In this document: positions 15,219 through 25,123 of the stretch, one piece after another | How positions within the stretch are numbered: position 1 is the first letter of the stretch | Layout: each line of letters starts with the position of its first letter | Source: Euryarchaeota archaeon UBA24 | Lineage (GTDB): Archaea; Halobacteriota; Halobacteria; Halobacteriales; Hikarchaeaceae | DNA length: 42,499 bases | Reading direction: 5' to 3' | NCBI GenBank assembly: GCA_002503845.1 | Contig: DASO01000006.1 | Coordinates: 77,753 to 120,251 of the forward strand | Notes under the pieces: model-generated | The model's database searches: none | The model's input: the letters and a program-made list of their open reading frames with translations, nothing else | Told to the model about the DNA's origin: nothing | Translations under genes and position numbers: made by a program

Positions 15219-17246
15219 CTATCGTACTTCTTGTCCTGGTGAAGAGTCCCCATAAGTAGTGAGTAAGTCCGCGGAGTCTCCCGCTGCCAACACCATTCCA
15301 TCCGATTCGGTTCCAAAAATAGTTGCTTTTTCTAAATTGGTGACAACTACCACGTGTTTTCCGATTAAATCGTCGGTGGCGTAGAATTTTTGTATGCCTG
15401 CGACTATTCTCCGGGTTTCAGATCCGATATCAACGGTGAGTAAAAGTAATTTTTCTGAGCCAGATATTTTTTCTGCTTCGAGTATTTCTCCGATTCGCAG
15501 ATCGAGTTTTTGGAAATGCTCAAAGGAGATGCGGTCAGAAAAGGAAGTTTCGGAGGACGATTTTTCGTTGTCAGGTTTTGTTCTTTGGCCGAGCTTGGTA
15601 TTGAGATTTTGGAGGTGTTTATCACTAATTGGCATAAATGGCTCACTGGGGGGTTGGAAAGATGCGGAAGGAGATTCTAGGGCTTCGGCTAAAGTTGCCT
15701 GATGAACAGAATCGGATTCGCCCATTTCGTTCCATATTTTTTGAGTTGTGTTTGGCATAGTTGGAGATAGCAAAATGCAAACTGCCTTGCATATTTGCAA
15801 ACAGTCCCTAATAACTTGGGCAGCAGATTCGGGATTGCTTTTCTTAAGTTTCCAAGGCTCGTTTTGCTGGATATGAGCATTTCCATACTGGGCTAGTTTA
15901 GTGCCGGCCAAGGCAGAATTTCGTAGGGAATATTTGTTAATTGAATCGGAGAATTCCATCATTGCTTCTTGGATTCGTTTACTCACGTCTTCACTTACTG
16001 GTGTTTTGGGAGTTCCACCATATTCGCGATGGGCAAATAGTAGAGATCTGTAGATGAAATTGCCTACATTTCCAACCAATTCTCCATTAACCTTATCAGC
16101 GAAATTTGACCAAGAGAAATCTATATCATCTTGAAGACTTCCCACAGTAACTAAATAATACCTCAACAGATCTGGGTCGAATTTTTCAGAGAAATAATCA
16201 TCTACCCAAATCGCACGGTTTCTACTGGTTGAAAATGCTCTTTTGTTTAGATTTACAAATCCAGTTGCCATGATTGCACGGGGTTCGGTGAAACCGGCTC
16301 CATATAACATTGCTGGCCAGAAAACTGCATGATGCTGGATTATATCACGCCCGATAACATGGATTATTTCTCCATTTTTTTTCCAAGTAGATTCCCAATC
16401 GAATAGGTCCGATCCAACACGGTCGGAGTACTGTTTAGTTGAAGAAATATATTCGACGACCGCATCGACCCATACGTAGAGGACTAAGTCTGTTTCTTCC
16501 TCGCCTGGATAAGAAATTCCCCAATCTATATTTCGTGTAATACACCAATCGTGTAGAGACCCTTCAATCCATTCCCTAGGTTGATTTTTCGCATTGGTAG
16601 TTCCTTCGAGTCTGTTAATGAATTCTTGCAGATAATCTTGGAAATCAGAAATGCGGAAAAATTTGTGGGATTTGTTTCGATATTCTGCTTCGTTTCCTGT
16701 GATTATGCTCTTGGGGTTTAAGATCTCTCCAGGCTCTAGATGTCTTTGGCAGCCATCATCGCACTCATCACCCCTAGCGTTTGCCCCACAGTGCGGACAA
16801 ACTCCTTCGACATACCTATCAGGGAGGGGTTGATCTTCGAGAGGATCCCATGCAACGAGGATGTCTTTGTCATAAATATGGTTAGAAGCATCTAGTGTTC
16901 TAACGATTTCGCGGGTGAGTAGAGTGTTAACTTCGTCGTCTGTATGGCCATAATTATCGAATTCAATAGACATTCCAAGGAAAGTCTGTTTATATTTTTC
17001 ATGCCAAGATAGAGCAAATTCTTTGGGAGGTTTTCCCTCCTTCCAAGCATTTACTGCGACAGGAGTTCCATGCATATCAGATCCACATACAAATGCCGTG
17101 GTTTGTCCTAATTTCCGTAGCGACCTACTCAAAGTATCCCCGCTAACATACGTGCGCATGTGCCCAATGTGTAAATTTCCATTTGCATAGGGCAGCCCAC
17201 AAGTTACAACTGCGGGGTTGATAGAGGGGAAAGGATCGGTGCTCAT
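15219..17246 (-). CDS. metG: Methionyl-tRNA synthetase with C-terminal tRNA-binding domain
   Basis: A 675-residue class I synthetase. The HIGH motif is at 26-29; a zinc knuckle uses Cys150, Cys153, Cys162 and Cys166 (CPHC, then ECDDGC); the KMSKS loop is the variant FSTSR at 338-342. The anticodon-binding helical domain follows, and an OB-fold tRNA-binding domain of the EMAPII/Trbp111 type occupies about 567-675 (FQKLDLRIGEILEAEK, VDIGSETRRIVAGI). The start at ATG 17246 gives MSTDPFPSINPAVVTCGLPYANG. It is 30 bases downstream of ppsA on the same strand with no clear promoter between, so it may be co-transcribed. Confidence 0.95.
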   Translation of the reverse strand: MSTDPFPSINPAVVTCGLPYANGNLHIGHMRTYVSGDTLSRSLRKLGQTTAFVCGSDMHGTPVAVNAWKEGKPPKEFALSWHEKYKQTFLGMSIEFDNYGHTDDEVNTLLTREIVRTLDASNHIYDKDILVAWDPLEDQPLPDRYVEGVCPHCGANARGDECDDGCQRHLEPGEILNPKSIITGNEAEYRNKSHKFFRISDFQDYLQEFINRLEGTTNAKNQPREWIEGSLHDWCITRNIDWGISYPGEEETDLVLYVWVDAVVEYISSTKQYSDRVGSDLFDWESTWKKNGEIIHVIGRDIIQHHAVFWPAMLYGAGFTEPRAIMATGFVNLNKRAFSTSRNRAIWVDDYFSEKFDPDLLRYYLVTVGSLQDDIDFSWSNFADKVNGELVGNVGNFIYRSLLFAHREYGGTPKTPVSEDVSKRIQEAMMEFSDSINKYSLRNSALAGTKLAQYGNAHIQQNEPWKLKKSNPESAAQVIRDCLQICKAVCILLSPTMPNTTQKIWNEMGESDSVHQATLAEALESPSASFQPPSEPFMPISDKHLQNLNTKLGQRTKPDNEKSSSETSFSDRISFEHFQKLDLRIGEILEAEKISGSEKLLLLTVDIGSETRRIVAGIQKFYATDDLIGKHVVVVTNLEKATIFGTESDGMVLAAGDSADLLTTYGDSSPGQEVR

Positions 17247-17276
17247 GTGCTATTGTAAACGCCCATAGAACATAGA

Positions 17277-19598
17277 TCACTCGTTAGTGGATCGTATTGA
17301 GTCGAGAATGAGTTGTTGTTCTACACGTTGTACTTCCTGTTGAACGTCTTGAACTGCGTCTATGTTAGCAGATATAGAAGAGATTCCGCAAGAGACTAAA
17401 TATCGAACCATAGAAGGTCTTGATCCTGCTTGTCCACAGATAGATGTCGCTATAGATCGTTTGTTGCATGCACAGATAACAGGAGAAATGAGTTTTAAGA
17501 TGGCAGGGTGTAACTCATCGAAACGGTCAGCCACTCTAGCATTATTGCGATCAACAGCTAGAGTGTATTGGGTTAAATCGTTCGTGCCAAAGCTTGCAAA
17601 TTTAATCCCAGTATCGAGGAGTTCTTCAATCATCAAGGCACTTCCAGGAGTTTCTATCATAACCCCCCATGTGCATTTATCAGGATCGATACCAGCTTCC
17701 TCCATCAAACGTACTGCAGGATATACATCGCTTGCGTCGTTGATCAGGGGGAACATGATCTCAATATTATCATATCCCATATCGAAAAGTTTGGCGAATG
17801 CTTGTAATTCGTGTGAAAAGATATCGGGCGTGTTAAGAGATCGCCGGATCCCCCTATAGCCTAGCATTGGATTATGTTCTTGAGGTTCTTCTTCCCCTCC
17901 CTGAAGCTGGCGAAACTCATCCGTCGGGGCATCCAATGTTCTTACTCGAACTGGGAGGGGATAGAATGCATCTGCGACGGCGCTTATTCCACGAATGAGT
18001 TCTTCAATATATGCTTTTGATCCGTGATCTGCTATATACTTTTCAGGGGTTTTGTTTGTGGAAAGTATTAAATGCTCTATTCGGAGTAATCCAACGCCGT
18101 CGGCCCCCGTTGAAGCTGCGCGTTCGGCTGCTTCAGGGATAGAGATATTAACTAAAACTTTAGTTGCAGTCATAGGTTTAGAAAATGGGATATTGGAAGG
18201 GGGGTTGTTGGCAGTAGGAGGGGTAGTATAATGAGAAATGCCTTCCAGGACTATACCTAAATTTCCATCCATAGTAACAAAATTTCCATCCTCCAGTTGG
18301 GTCGTGGCGAACTTGGTCCCAACAATCGCAGGGACTCCTAATTCACGTGAAACGATAGAAGCATGACTAGTCATACCACCTTCATCGGTGATAATCCCCG
18401 CCGCTCGTTTCATTGCAGGGACCATGTCAGGGGTAGTCATTTTAGTCACAAGGATATCCCCAGAAATGACTTTATCTAGGTGATCTAAGTTTGTTATAAT
18501 TCGAACGGGGCCCGAAGAGATACCGGGACTAGATCCGATCCCAGTTAGAATGGGAGTAGTAGATTGAGCCAAAAGGGGAGCAGAGGGTTGATCTTCAATA
18601 TCGATTATACTAGGGGGGGCAGGATCGCCAGAGGTTAAGGAAGTGTCAAGAGTTGTTATGGGCCGTGATTGTAATAAGTAGATTTTATCATTGTAAATTG
18701 CCCATTCAATATCTTGGGGAGACCCGTAATGACCTTCTATCAATTCTCCTAATTCTGTCAAATCTAGCAAGACCGATTCAGATAGTACTTGGACTTCTCG
18801 TAAGTCAGAGGAGACATTACGTTTCAAAGTCTCGCCAGTGTATTGGTCACGTTCGTAGAGAATTTGTTTATCAGAAATGGTCAGGCTGAGAATTGTTTTA
18901 CTTTCTCGGTCGATGATATAATTATCCGGTGAGACTTCCCCAGATACTACGGCCTCTCCAAGCCCCCATGCGGCTTCGATGACCATGTGGAGATCTCCAG
19001 TGGAGGGATGCCGGGTGAAAAGGACACCCGAAGATTCTGCGTCGATCATAGATTGAATGACAACGGAAATGTCGACATCTTCTGTTGAGAATCCTTTTTC
19101 AGATCGATAATAGATGGCACGTTGGGTAAATAAAGAGGCCCAGCAATCTTTGACTCGGTCTAGTAAATCGCTTCTTCTTACGTTTAGGTAAGTTTCTTGT
19201 TGTCCTGCAAACGATGCTTCGGGTAAATCTTCAGCGGTGGCAGAAGAGCGCACTGCAACAAACATGTCTTCTTCGCCGATCTGTTGAACCAGCTCATCGA
19301 ATTTGAGGAGTATGTCTTCTTGAACGGAGAGGGGGATAGATGCACCTTGGATTAGTGCCACTGCTTTTGAATGAGCAGTTACTAAGGCATCGGAATCATC
19401 TACATTTACATCGACTGTGTCAAATAACTGTTCGGCTATTCCGGCTTCGTTAATGAAATTTCGATAAGTTGACGCAGTGATGACAAAGCCAGGAGGAACA
19501 GGAAATCCAGAACGTATCATTTCTCCGAGGGAAGCTCCTTTTCCCCCTGCTATTTTTATGTCGGATTTAGACACGTCAGTTAACCAAATTGTGGCCAT
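17277..19598 (-). CDS. ppsA: Phosphoenolpyruvate synthase
   Basis: Makes PEP from pyruvate, ATP and water for gluconeogenesis. The 773-residue protein has the N-terminal ATP-grasp domain (GGKGASLGEM near 18-27, VAVRSSATAEDLPEASFAGQ near 114-133), the swivelling phosphohistidine domain with His412 in GGMTSHASIVSREL, and the C-terminal PEP-binding barrel ending in GTNDLTQYTLAVDR and SICGQAGSRPSMV. All expected catalytic elements are present. It is the first gene of a same-strand ppsA-metG-pyk run, an odd combination because Pyk catalyses the opposing direction. A TATA-like element 55-65 bases upstream implies a leader of about 35 bases. Confidence 0.96.
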   Translation of the reverse strand: MATIWLTDVSKSDIKIAGGKGASLGEMIRSGFPVPPGFVITASTYRNFINEAGIAEQLFDTVDVNVDDSDALVTAHSKAVALIQGASIPLSVQEDILLKFDELVQQIGEEDMFVAVRSSATAEDLPEASFAGQQETYLNVRRSDLLDRVKDCWASLFTQRAIYYRSEKGFSTEDVDISVVIQSMIDAESSGVLFTRHPSTGDLHMVIEAAWGLGEAVVSGEVSPDNYIIDRESKTILSLTISDKQILYERDQYTGETLKRNVSSDLREVQVLSESVLLDLTELGELIEGHYGSPQDIEWAIYNDKIYLLQSRPITTLDTSLTSGDPAPPSIIDIEDQPSAPLLAQSTTPILTGIGSSPGISSGPVRIITNLDHLDKVISGDILVTKMTTPDMVPAMKRAAGIITDEGGMTSHASIVSRELGVPAIVGTKFATTQLEDGNFVTMDGNLGIVLEGISHYTTPPTANNPPSNIPFSKPMTATKVLVNISIPEAAERAASTGADGVGLLRIEHLILSTNKTPEKYIADHGSKAYIEELIRGISAVADAFYPLPVRVRTLDAPTDEFRQLQGGEEEPQEHNPMLGYRGIRRSLNTPDIFSHELQAFAKLFDMGYDNIEIMFPLINDASDVYPAVRLMEEAGIDPDKCTWGVMIETPGSALMIEELLDTGIKFASFGTNDLTQYTLAVDRNNARVADRFDELHPAILKLISPVICACNKRSIATSICGQAGSRPSMVRYLVSCGISSISANIDAVQDVQQEVQRVEQQLILDSIRSTNE

Positions 19599-19654
19599 TA
19601 TTCTTGTTGTGGAAATCGGCTAGCCGGGAAAAGAAGCTTCCGGTAGCAGAGATG

Positions 19655-19664
19655 AGATAAGAAT
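19655..19664 (-). promoter_or_regulatory. TATA-like element for ppsA
   Basis: Minus-strand TCTTATCTCA is centred about 61 bases before the ppsA ATG, giving an unusually long leader for this window. The perfect palindrome GAAGCTTC (19633-19640) would sit near the transcription start. Confidence 0.35.
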
Positions 19665-19709
19665 CTGACCAAATTATTTTTGGTGAAGGAGAGCGAGGTT
19701 AGAAAATGT

Positions 19710-20078
19710 ATGAGAAATTCAAATGCGATTAAGCAGATGGGAATATACATAGGTTTGTGGTTTATCATAACTGCAATATCTACAGCCATAGTGATTGCGG
19801 GAGTGGGAATGGGGGGACTAATTCCAATTGGTTTGCAGAGATATACTCCAGCAATAATTAACTATCGGATATTCCCAGGGGCAGGGCTCTTCATAATAAT
19901 CTTAGGCCTAATTGTCTGGTTCATAGGGACAAAATTTGCATTCATGTGGTCCATAGAAAAATATTCGGAGAGCAGTTGGGATATAGAAGTGTTGAAAAAT
20001 GATGTGATGTATGTTATGGAGGATAAACTTTCAGAGATGCGCCAAGATCTAATTGAAGTGGGATCGAAAAAAGAATGA
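19710..20078 (+). CDS. Two-helix membrane protein of unknown function
   Basis: I prefer ATG 19710 (122 residues, MRNSNAIKQMGIYIGLWF); TTG 19680 and GTG 19683 are alternatives that add about ten residues. Two membrane helices are visible (about 10-34 and 55-78), the second containing PGAGLFIIILGLIVWFIG, followed by a charged cytoplasmic tail with KNDVMYVMEDKLSEMRQDL. I recall similar small proteins in haloarchaea but cannot name a function. Its stop overlaps the start of the apt gene as ATGA, so the two are translationally coupled, which hints at a link with purine uptake or salvage. That link is inference only. Confidence 0.7.
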   Translation: MRNSNAIKQMGIYIGLWFIITAISTAIVIAGVGMGGLIPIGLQRYTPAIINYRIFPGAGLFIIILGLIVWFIGTKFAFMWSIEKYSESSWDIEVLKNDVMYVMEDKLSEMRQDLIEVGSKKE

Positions 20079-20596
20079 GAGGAATAAAGAAGGAGATTAT
20101 AGAAATACGAGATTATCCAATACCAGGGGTTGGATTTAAAGATTTAACGCCGGTATGGAAAAATCAAGAAATATTCAATATTCTGATTGATGAAATGACC
20201 GAAATATGGGAAGATTCCGGAATTGATACAGTGGCTTCTATTGAATCGAGAGGGTTTATTGTGGGGGCTCCGATTGCCTACAAATTGAACGCGGGTTTTG
20301 TCCCGTTGAGAAAACCAGATAAATTGCCTAGAGAGGTGCACTCACAGCCTGTTAAGCTAGAATATGGAGAAACGGAGATTCAAGTGCACAAAGATGCATT
20401 CGAAACGTCGAAGAACGTGTTAATAATAGATGATTTGTTGGCAACAGGGGGCACAGCAATTGCAGCATTTAAATTGGTTCCAAAAGATCTAGTGGTGGGT
20501 TTTGGATTCATGGTAGAGTTGAGCCAACTTAATGGAAGAAAAAGACTCGAAAAAATTTCGGATGTTAAGATTGAATCGCTAGTGGTGTACGATTGA
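20075..20596 (+). CDS. apt: Adenine phosphoribosyltransferase, bacterial-type
   Basis: A 173-residue type I PRTase converting adenine and PRPP to AMP. The N-terminus IRDYPIPGVGFKDLTPVW (about 10-27) is the Apt signature, SIESRGFIVGAPIAY follows, and the PRPP-binding motif VLIIDDLLATGGTA lies near 113-127. This resembles bacterial and eukaryotic Apt more than the Hpt-like purine PRTases that I associate with haloarchaea, so lateral acquisition is possible. It is coupled by ATGA overlap to the membrane protein upstream. It ends 39 bases before the convergent scpA stop. Confidence 0.9.
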   Translation: MRGIKKEIIEIRDYPIPGVGFKDLTPVWKNQEIFNILIDEMTEIWEDSGIDTVASIESRGFIVGAPIAYKLNAGFVPLRKPDKLPREVHSQPVKLEYGETEIQVHKDAFETSKNVLIIDDLLATGGTAIAAFKLVPKDLVVGFGFMVELSQLNGRKRLEKISDVKIESLVVYD

Positions 20597-20635
20597 AAAG
20601 GGAAATGAAAGGGGAAATTTTTATGTAAAATAATA

Positions 20636-21415
20636 CTATAAGAGAAGATTCTTCACTCGTAAATCTCCAAATAATTCGTCCTGTTCTAGATACACATTTC
20701 CCCTTTGAGCCATGAATAAAAGTGCCAAAAATAAAGAAACTCTAGATCTATCAGATCGGATTAGTTCTTCGAACGAAACTTCTGATTTCCCGTCTTCATA
20801 CAAAGATTGGAGTAGAAGAGATAGTTGAGAAATTGATTCTTCAATTGGTTCAACATGGGCAGTTCCAATGACATCTTTTTCGGTGGGTTCATTCTCGAGT
20901 CTAAATTGATCGCCGTCATGATAATCAAGGCGCTGTACCCCCCTCCAGAAGCCATGAGGGGAATCCGAAGTGTCATACTGACGTGATAGTTTCCAATTTG
21001 AATTTAATTCAGCATCTCTTAATTCGCGGACGAGTTCTTCGAGAGTTCTAGGAGAACCTCTAACTCGTTTCCTAGCCAGTCTTCTATCTAGTTCTTTTTC
21101 AAAAACAGAAAGTGGATCTTCATTAGACATAGAGTCCATTCCATTTTCAAGGTTATCTTTCTCAGGGGGTAGTTCAGGGGGGAAAATTATATCGGACTTG
21201 ATTCGGAGGAGGACACTAGCGTAGAGAAGTGCTCTGGCAGATGTTCGGAGATCGGATTTGTCAAGTCGTGCCAAGAATTTGTCAGTTACACTTACTATAT
21301 CAATATCCCAGGGGTCGATTTCACCATCTTTTGCAAGTTGTACCAATATATTGATTGGTTCATTGAGGGGGTCGTAGGAGAAAGAAAAACTTTCTTGTTC
21401 ATTGGAGAAACTCAT
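20636..21415 (-). CDS. scpA: Segregation and condensation protein A (kleisin)
   Basis: A 259-residue kleisin that bridges the two heads of the SMC dimer in chromosome organisation. The N-terminal half has PINILVQLAKDGEIDPWDID and the DKFLARLDKSDLRTSARALLYASVLLRIKSD helices (in two pieces) that contact the SMC neck. The C-terminal winged helix spans about 190-259 (SFEELIRSDRSRVSLFLALL, EQDELFGDLRVK). Its ATG overlaps the smc stop as ATGA, so the two are coupled. No scpB is adjacent in this window. Confidence 0.93.
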   Translation of the reverse strand: MSFSNEQESFSFSYDPLNEPINILVQLAKDGEIDPWDIDIVSVTDKFLARLDKSDLRTSARALLYASVLLRIKSDIIFPPELPPEKDNLENGMDSMSNEDPLSVFEKELDRRLARKRVRGSPRTLEELVRELRDAELNSNWKLSRQYDTSDSPHGFWRGVQRLDYHDGDQFRLENEPTEKDVIGTAHVEPIEESISQLSLLLQSLYEDGKSEVSFEELIRSDRSRVSLFLALLFMAQRGNVYLEQDELFGDLRVKNLLL

Positions 21416-24400
21416 GACAGAATATTCGCCTCGGTAGTGAGTGATATTCCAGTGACTGCCGAAATATTATTTTCTTGCATTACGACCCCTATTGCACGTT
21501 CGGATCGTTCGAGTAATGCAGATCTATGAGATACAACTATGAACTGTGTCCCAATGGCAAGCTCATCTAGAAGTTCTCCAACTAACTCTGCATTGGAGGC
21601 ATCGAGGAACGCGTCGATTTCATCAAGAGCGTAGAAGGGTGCGGGACTATACCTCTGGATGGCAAATATGAATGACAACGCCGTAAGTGATTTCTCACCG
21701 CCAGACATGGCGTTTAATCGTTGGAGGGGTTTGTCTCGTGGTTTCGCCAACATGGTTAGACCACCAGAAAATGGATCATCCGTATTCTCAATGTGTAGTT
21801 CCCCGGTTCCAGCAGAAAGTTTTCCAAATATTTCTTGGAATTGATTATCGATCCCATGGAATGTCTCTAGGAATGCTTCTTTTTTGGCATCTTCATAACT
21901 TTCAATTCGTTCATGGATTGCTTTTGACTCGTCTGATAAAATACTTAGTTTTTCAGTTAGGCCAAATAATGAAGAATCAACAGATTCGTACTCGGCTACT
22001 GCGAGCATATTTACGGGTTCTAGTTGGATCATTTTTTGTTCAAGATCAGTTATTTTTAATAACAAAGTTGGGAGATCGAAAGAACTTTTTTCAGGGATTT
22101 CCCCCATACTTGACTCAAGCTCAACTATCTCATTGGAAAGTGAATCGGAAGTCGAAACAAGATTCGCTATGTGGGATTTTTGCAATGCTACTTTTTCAGA
22201 TTGTGAATCTTTTAGGTCTCTATAAGTTCTAAGACGCTCTTGGACCAGATCTCGTTCGGCTTTAATTTCGGTTAATTCAGATTCCAATGTGTTAAATGAA
22301 CTTTCTTTTTGTGAGAGAACTTTCTCTAGATCGCTTGTTTTTGATTGCAGAGATTCGATTCGTTCGGACATAGTAGCTGCTGTATTTTGAGAGGTTTCTA
22401 TCCGGAGATGTAAACCAGAAATAGAATCTTCGATATATTTCTGCTCAAGATTTAATTCATTTAATGTTGAATCGATTCTTTCTATTTGTTTTTCAATTGT
22501 TGATATTGAATCGGAAAGTGAATCAAATTCTGTTGAAAGTTTTGGTAGATCAGATCCAGTTAGAGTGGATTCCACATGAAAAATTTGAGAGTCAATAGAG
22601 AGTATAGAAGTGTCAAATTCATCTAGTTTGTTCTCAACTATTTTCATTGTATCCTTCACCGAATTTCTTTCATTTTTGAGTTCGTTAAGACGGTTTTCAA
22701 GAGGGGAAGATCGAGTGGAAAAATCTTCATAGTCTTTGCGAACTTGTCCTATGTGATAGGTCACTCCACGAATGTTATCAAGTGATTCAATTCGTTTCTC
22801 TCGGGCCGATTCTATTTGAGATTCAATAGAGCTTATAGAATCAATTAGGGAAGATTGTTGAGATTCTAATTGGATGATTTCGGTTGCCATATTTTGGAGG
22901 TGGGTCTCATCGTCAGTTAGAAAAGTATATCTTGGGTGTTTGAGAGGCCCCCCAGTCATTGCCCCAGAAGGTTCGATAAGATCTCCAGGAAGAGTTACGA
23001 TTCGGTTTCTACCAGAAATAGAACGTGCGTTTTCTAAATTATCAACAACAATTGTAGAACCAAAAACATGAGAGAAAATGCTAGTATAGATGGGATCAAA
23101 ATTAACTAGATTGATCGCAAAGTCGATGACTCCAGGTTCATCTTTGAGTTGATTTTTAGTGGGTTTTTTTATCCGATTAAGAGGTAAAAATGTTGCCCGT
23201 CCAACATTGTTTTTATTAAGATAATTTATGCATGTTTGGGCGACCTGATCGTCTTCAACTACAATGTGAGAAAGTCGAATTCCAGCTGCTATTTCGCAGG
23301 CACGTGAGTATTTTCTATCCACAGTTCCGAGCTGTGAGACGGTTCCATGTACACCGTCAATATCACTACCAAGGATAGACATGACGGCCCTATTAAAAGA
23401 TAGAACTCCTTTGTTTTTTGTTTTATTTTCGAGGATTGAGTAATCTTTTTTTGACTTGACTATAGTAAGGGAGAGTGAATCTAACTGGGTATTAAAAAGA
23501 GTTTTTTCCCGTTGCAATTTCAATATTTTTTCCTCGGTTTTTAGTTGAGAGTGTTGGGCAGATTCAAGTTCAGATTGTAGATTTTCAAGTAAGTTCTCAA
23601 ATTCGGGGAATCGAGAGTTGACTTGTTCTAATTCTTTAGAAACACTTTCTATTTCGTTTGATCTTCTGCGGGCTTCGTCGAGTAATTCATCTTGTTCACG
23701 TTGCTGGAGATATCTATCCTCTTGGGCAGAATTTAGTTCGTTTTTGAGATTGGTTAACTGATTTTGAGAATCTTCAAATTCAGAACCCAGATCTTCAATT
23801 TTTGACTGGATGGTATGTAGCTGATCTTTTTTCGAATTTGATTCAACTAATAGTGTAGATTTGGTTAGTTTTTTATCCCTAATTTGAGTTTCAATTTCAG
23901 ACAAAAATTCTTGTTTTTTATCGAGCTCTATAAATGCAGTTCTTCGAGTGACTTCGATCTCTTTAATTTGATTCAGGGTTGAGAGAGATTCCCCTTCAAA
24001 TCTAGCTACATTACCTTTTATTCCCTCTATTTCTCTAAGTAAAGAAAACTGTTCTTTCCCGCCTTTTAGTTCTATTTGAAGATTCAGGTTTTCAAGATCT
24101 TTTTCTACAGAGTTTACGGAGTCAGATATAGCTTTGAATTTTTTCTCGAGTATGGATAAATTATTTTCTTCAGTAGATATGGATTGGAGTTGTTCCTTAA
24201 GTTCGTTTGATTTAGTAGATAATTCTGCAGCTTTCAAATGGCCAGATAGAACAGATTTCTCATCCCGGAATTTTTGATATTTGAGGGCGACTTCTCGTTC
24301 GGCAGAAAGTTTGGTAAGTTGCTGCTGTTTTTCAGTTATATGAATTTTTGCAGTAGACATATGTTCTTCTACGGTGGTAAGTTCGGCGAGTGACTTTTCT

Positions 24401-24975
24401 TTTTTATTGTCAAATTCTGCGACTCCTGCTATTTCGTCTATGATAAGTCTACGTTGGATGGGGGTCATTTGGATTAGGCTTGTTACATCTCCTTGCATGA
24501 CAACGTTATAGCCCTCGGGAGTGATTCCGACTTGTGCTAGTAAATCCTGAATAGAGGATAGTTTGACAGGACGGTCGTTTACATAGTAATAAGAATAATA
24601 ATTTTTAGCGGTCTTTTTTACACGCCGGGTTATACGTATATGAGATGTATCGCCTATTCGATCGGATTCGAGAATGGAAATTAATTGTTCTTGGGAAAGC
24701 GACCCATTAGTGTTATTTAAAATGACCTCAACGGTTGCTTCGACGGGAGGAGAGGAACCAGATTCAGTTCCAGGGTTATAGATTAAATCCGTTAATTTTT
24801 CTGCTCGTATTCGGGAACTTCGGGAGAGTCCTAGGCAGAATAGAATTGCATCGATTATATTTGATTTTCCGGATCCATTTGGACCGCTAATGGTAGTAAA
24901 ATCTTCGTAGAAGGGTATTTCGGTTTTTCGACCGAAACTCTTGAAATTATCTAGGACGAGCTTTTCAATGTACAT
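21412..24975 (-). CDS. smc: Chromosome segregation protein SMC
   Basis: An 1187-residue SMC ATPase. The Walker A motif GPNGSGKSN is at 31-39, and near the C-terminus are the signature motif LNAMSGGEKSLTALSF and Walker B FYALDEIDAFLDASN. Two long coiled-coil arms, rich in Glu, Ser, Gln and Leu, flank a hinge domain at about 510-670 that contains the conserved GAMTGG-type glycine segment (PSGAMTGGPLKHP). Length is normal for the family. It is divergent from gatB and co-transcribed with scpA. The TATA-like element about 24 bases before the ATG suggests a leaderless transcript. Confidence 0.97.
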   Translation of the reverse strand: MYIEKLVLDNFKSFGRKTEIPFYEDFTTISGPNGSGKSNIIDAILFCLGLSRSSRIRAEKLTDLIYNPGTESGSSPPVEATVEVILNNTNGSLSQEQLISILESDRIGDTSHIRITRRVKKTAKNYYSYYYVNDRPVKLSSIQDLLAQVGITPEGYNVVMQGDVTSLIQMTPIQRRLIIDEIAGVAEFDNKKEKSLAELTTVEEHMSTAKIHITEKQQQLTKLSAEREVALKYQKFRDEKSVLSGHLKAAELSTKSNELKEQLQSISTEENNLSILEKKFKAISDSVNSVEKDLENLNLQIELKGGKEQFSLLREIEGIKGNVARFEGESLSTLNQIKEIEVTRRTAFIELDKKQEFLSEIETQIRDKKLTKSTLLVESNSKKDQLHTIQSKIEDLGSEFEDSQNQLTNLKNELNSAQEDRYLQQREQDELLDEARRRSNEIESVSKELEQVNSRFPEFENLLENLQSELESAQHSQLKTEEKILKLQREKTLFNTQLDSLSLTIVKSKKDYSILENKTKNKGVLSFNRAVMSILGSDIDGVHGTVSQLGTVDRKYSRACEIAAGIRLSHIVVEDDQVAQTCINYLNKNNVGRATFLPLNRIKKPTKNQLKDEPGVIDFAINLVNFDPIYTSIFSHVFGSTIVVDNLENARSISGRNRIVTLPGDLIEPSGAMTGGPLKHPRYTFLTDDETHLQNMATEIIQLESQQSSLIDSISSIESQIESAREKRIESLDNIRGVTYHIGQVRKDYEDFSTRSSPLENRLNELKNERNSVKDTMKIVENKLDEFDTSILSIDSQIFHVESTLTGSDLPKLSTEFDSLSDSISTIEKQIERIDSTLNELNLEQKYIEDSISGLHLRIETSQNTAATMSERIESLQSKTSDLEKVLSQKESSFNTLESELTEIKAERDLVQERLRTYRDLKDSQSEKVALQKSHIANLVSTSDSLSNEIVELESSMGEIPEKSSFDLPTLLLKITDLEQKMIQLEPVNMLAVAEYESVDSSLFGLTEKLSILSDESKAIHERIESYEDAKKEAFLETFHGIDNQFQEIFGKLSAGTGELHIENTDDPFSGGLTMLAKPRDKPLQRLNAMSGGEKSLTALSFIFAIQRYSPAPFYALDEIDAFLDASNAELVGELLDELAIGTQFIVVSHRSALLERSERAIGVVMQENNISAVTGISLTTEANILS

Positions 24976-24994
24976 AGTTGCCCGTGAGTGATGT

Positions 24995-25003
24995 GTTAAA
25001 TGG
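24995..25003 (-). promoter_or_regulatory. TATA-like element for smc-scpA
   Basis: Minus-strand CCATTTAAC is centred about 24 bases before the smc ATG. The spacer 24976-25123 also carries the gatB promoter and no gene. Confidence 0.45.
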
Positions 25004-25087
25004 GGAATTTAATCGCACTCTATATCACTTATGAGGGATTCGATCGCTTATACTTCTTGGTTTTTTGGGAGATGGATGAAATAAACA

Positions 25088-25097
25088 GTATATTTTA
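25088..25097 (+). promoter_or_regulatory. TATA-like element for gatB
   Basis: GTATATTTTA is centred about 31 bases before ATG 25124, which favours ATG 25124 over the TTG at 25115. Confidence 0.55.
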
Positions 25098-25123
25098 ACT
25101 CTTTCACGTCAAATTTGGAACAA

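Noticed and set aside
18612..18619. Run of seven G residues inside ppsA as a possible frameshift or phase-variation site
   Set aside because: The ppsA frame is intact on both sides and short G runs are common on this strand.
21687..22232. 181-codon open frame on the plus strand
   Set aside because: Antisense to the smc gene near its C-terminal head; no start context and no recognisable protein.
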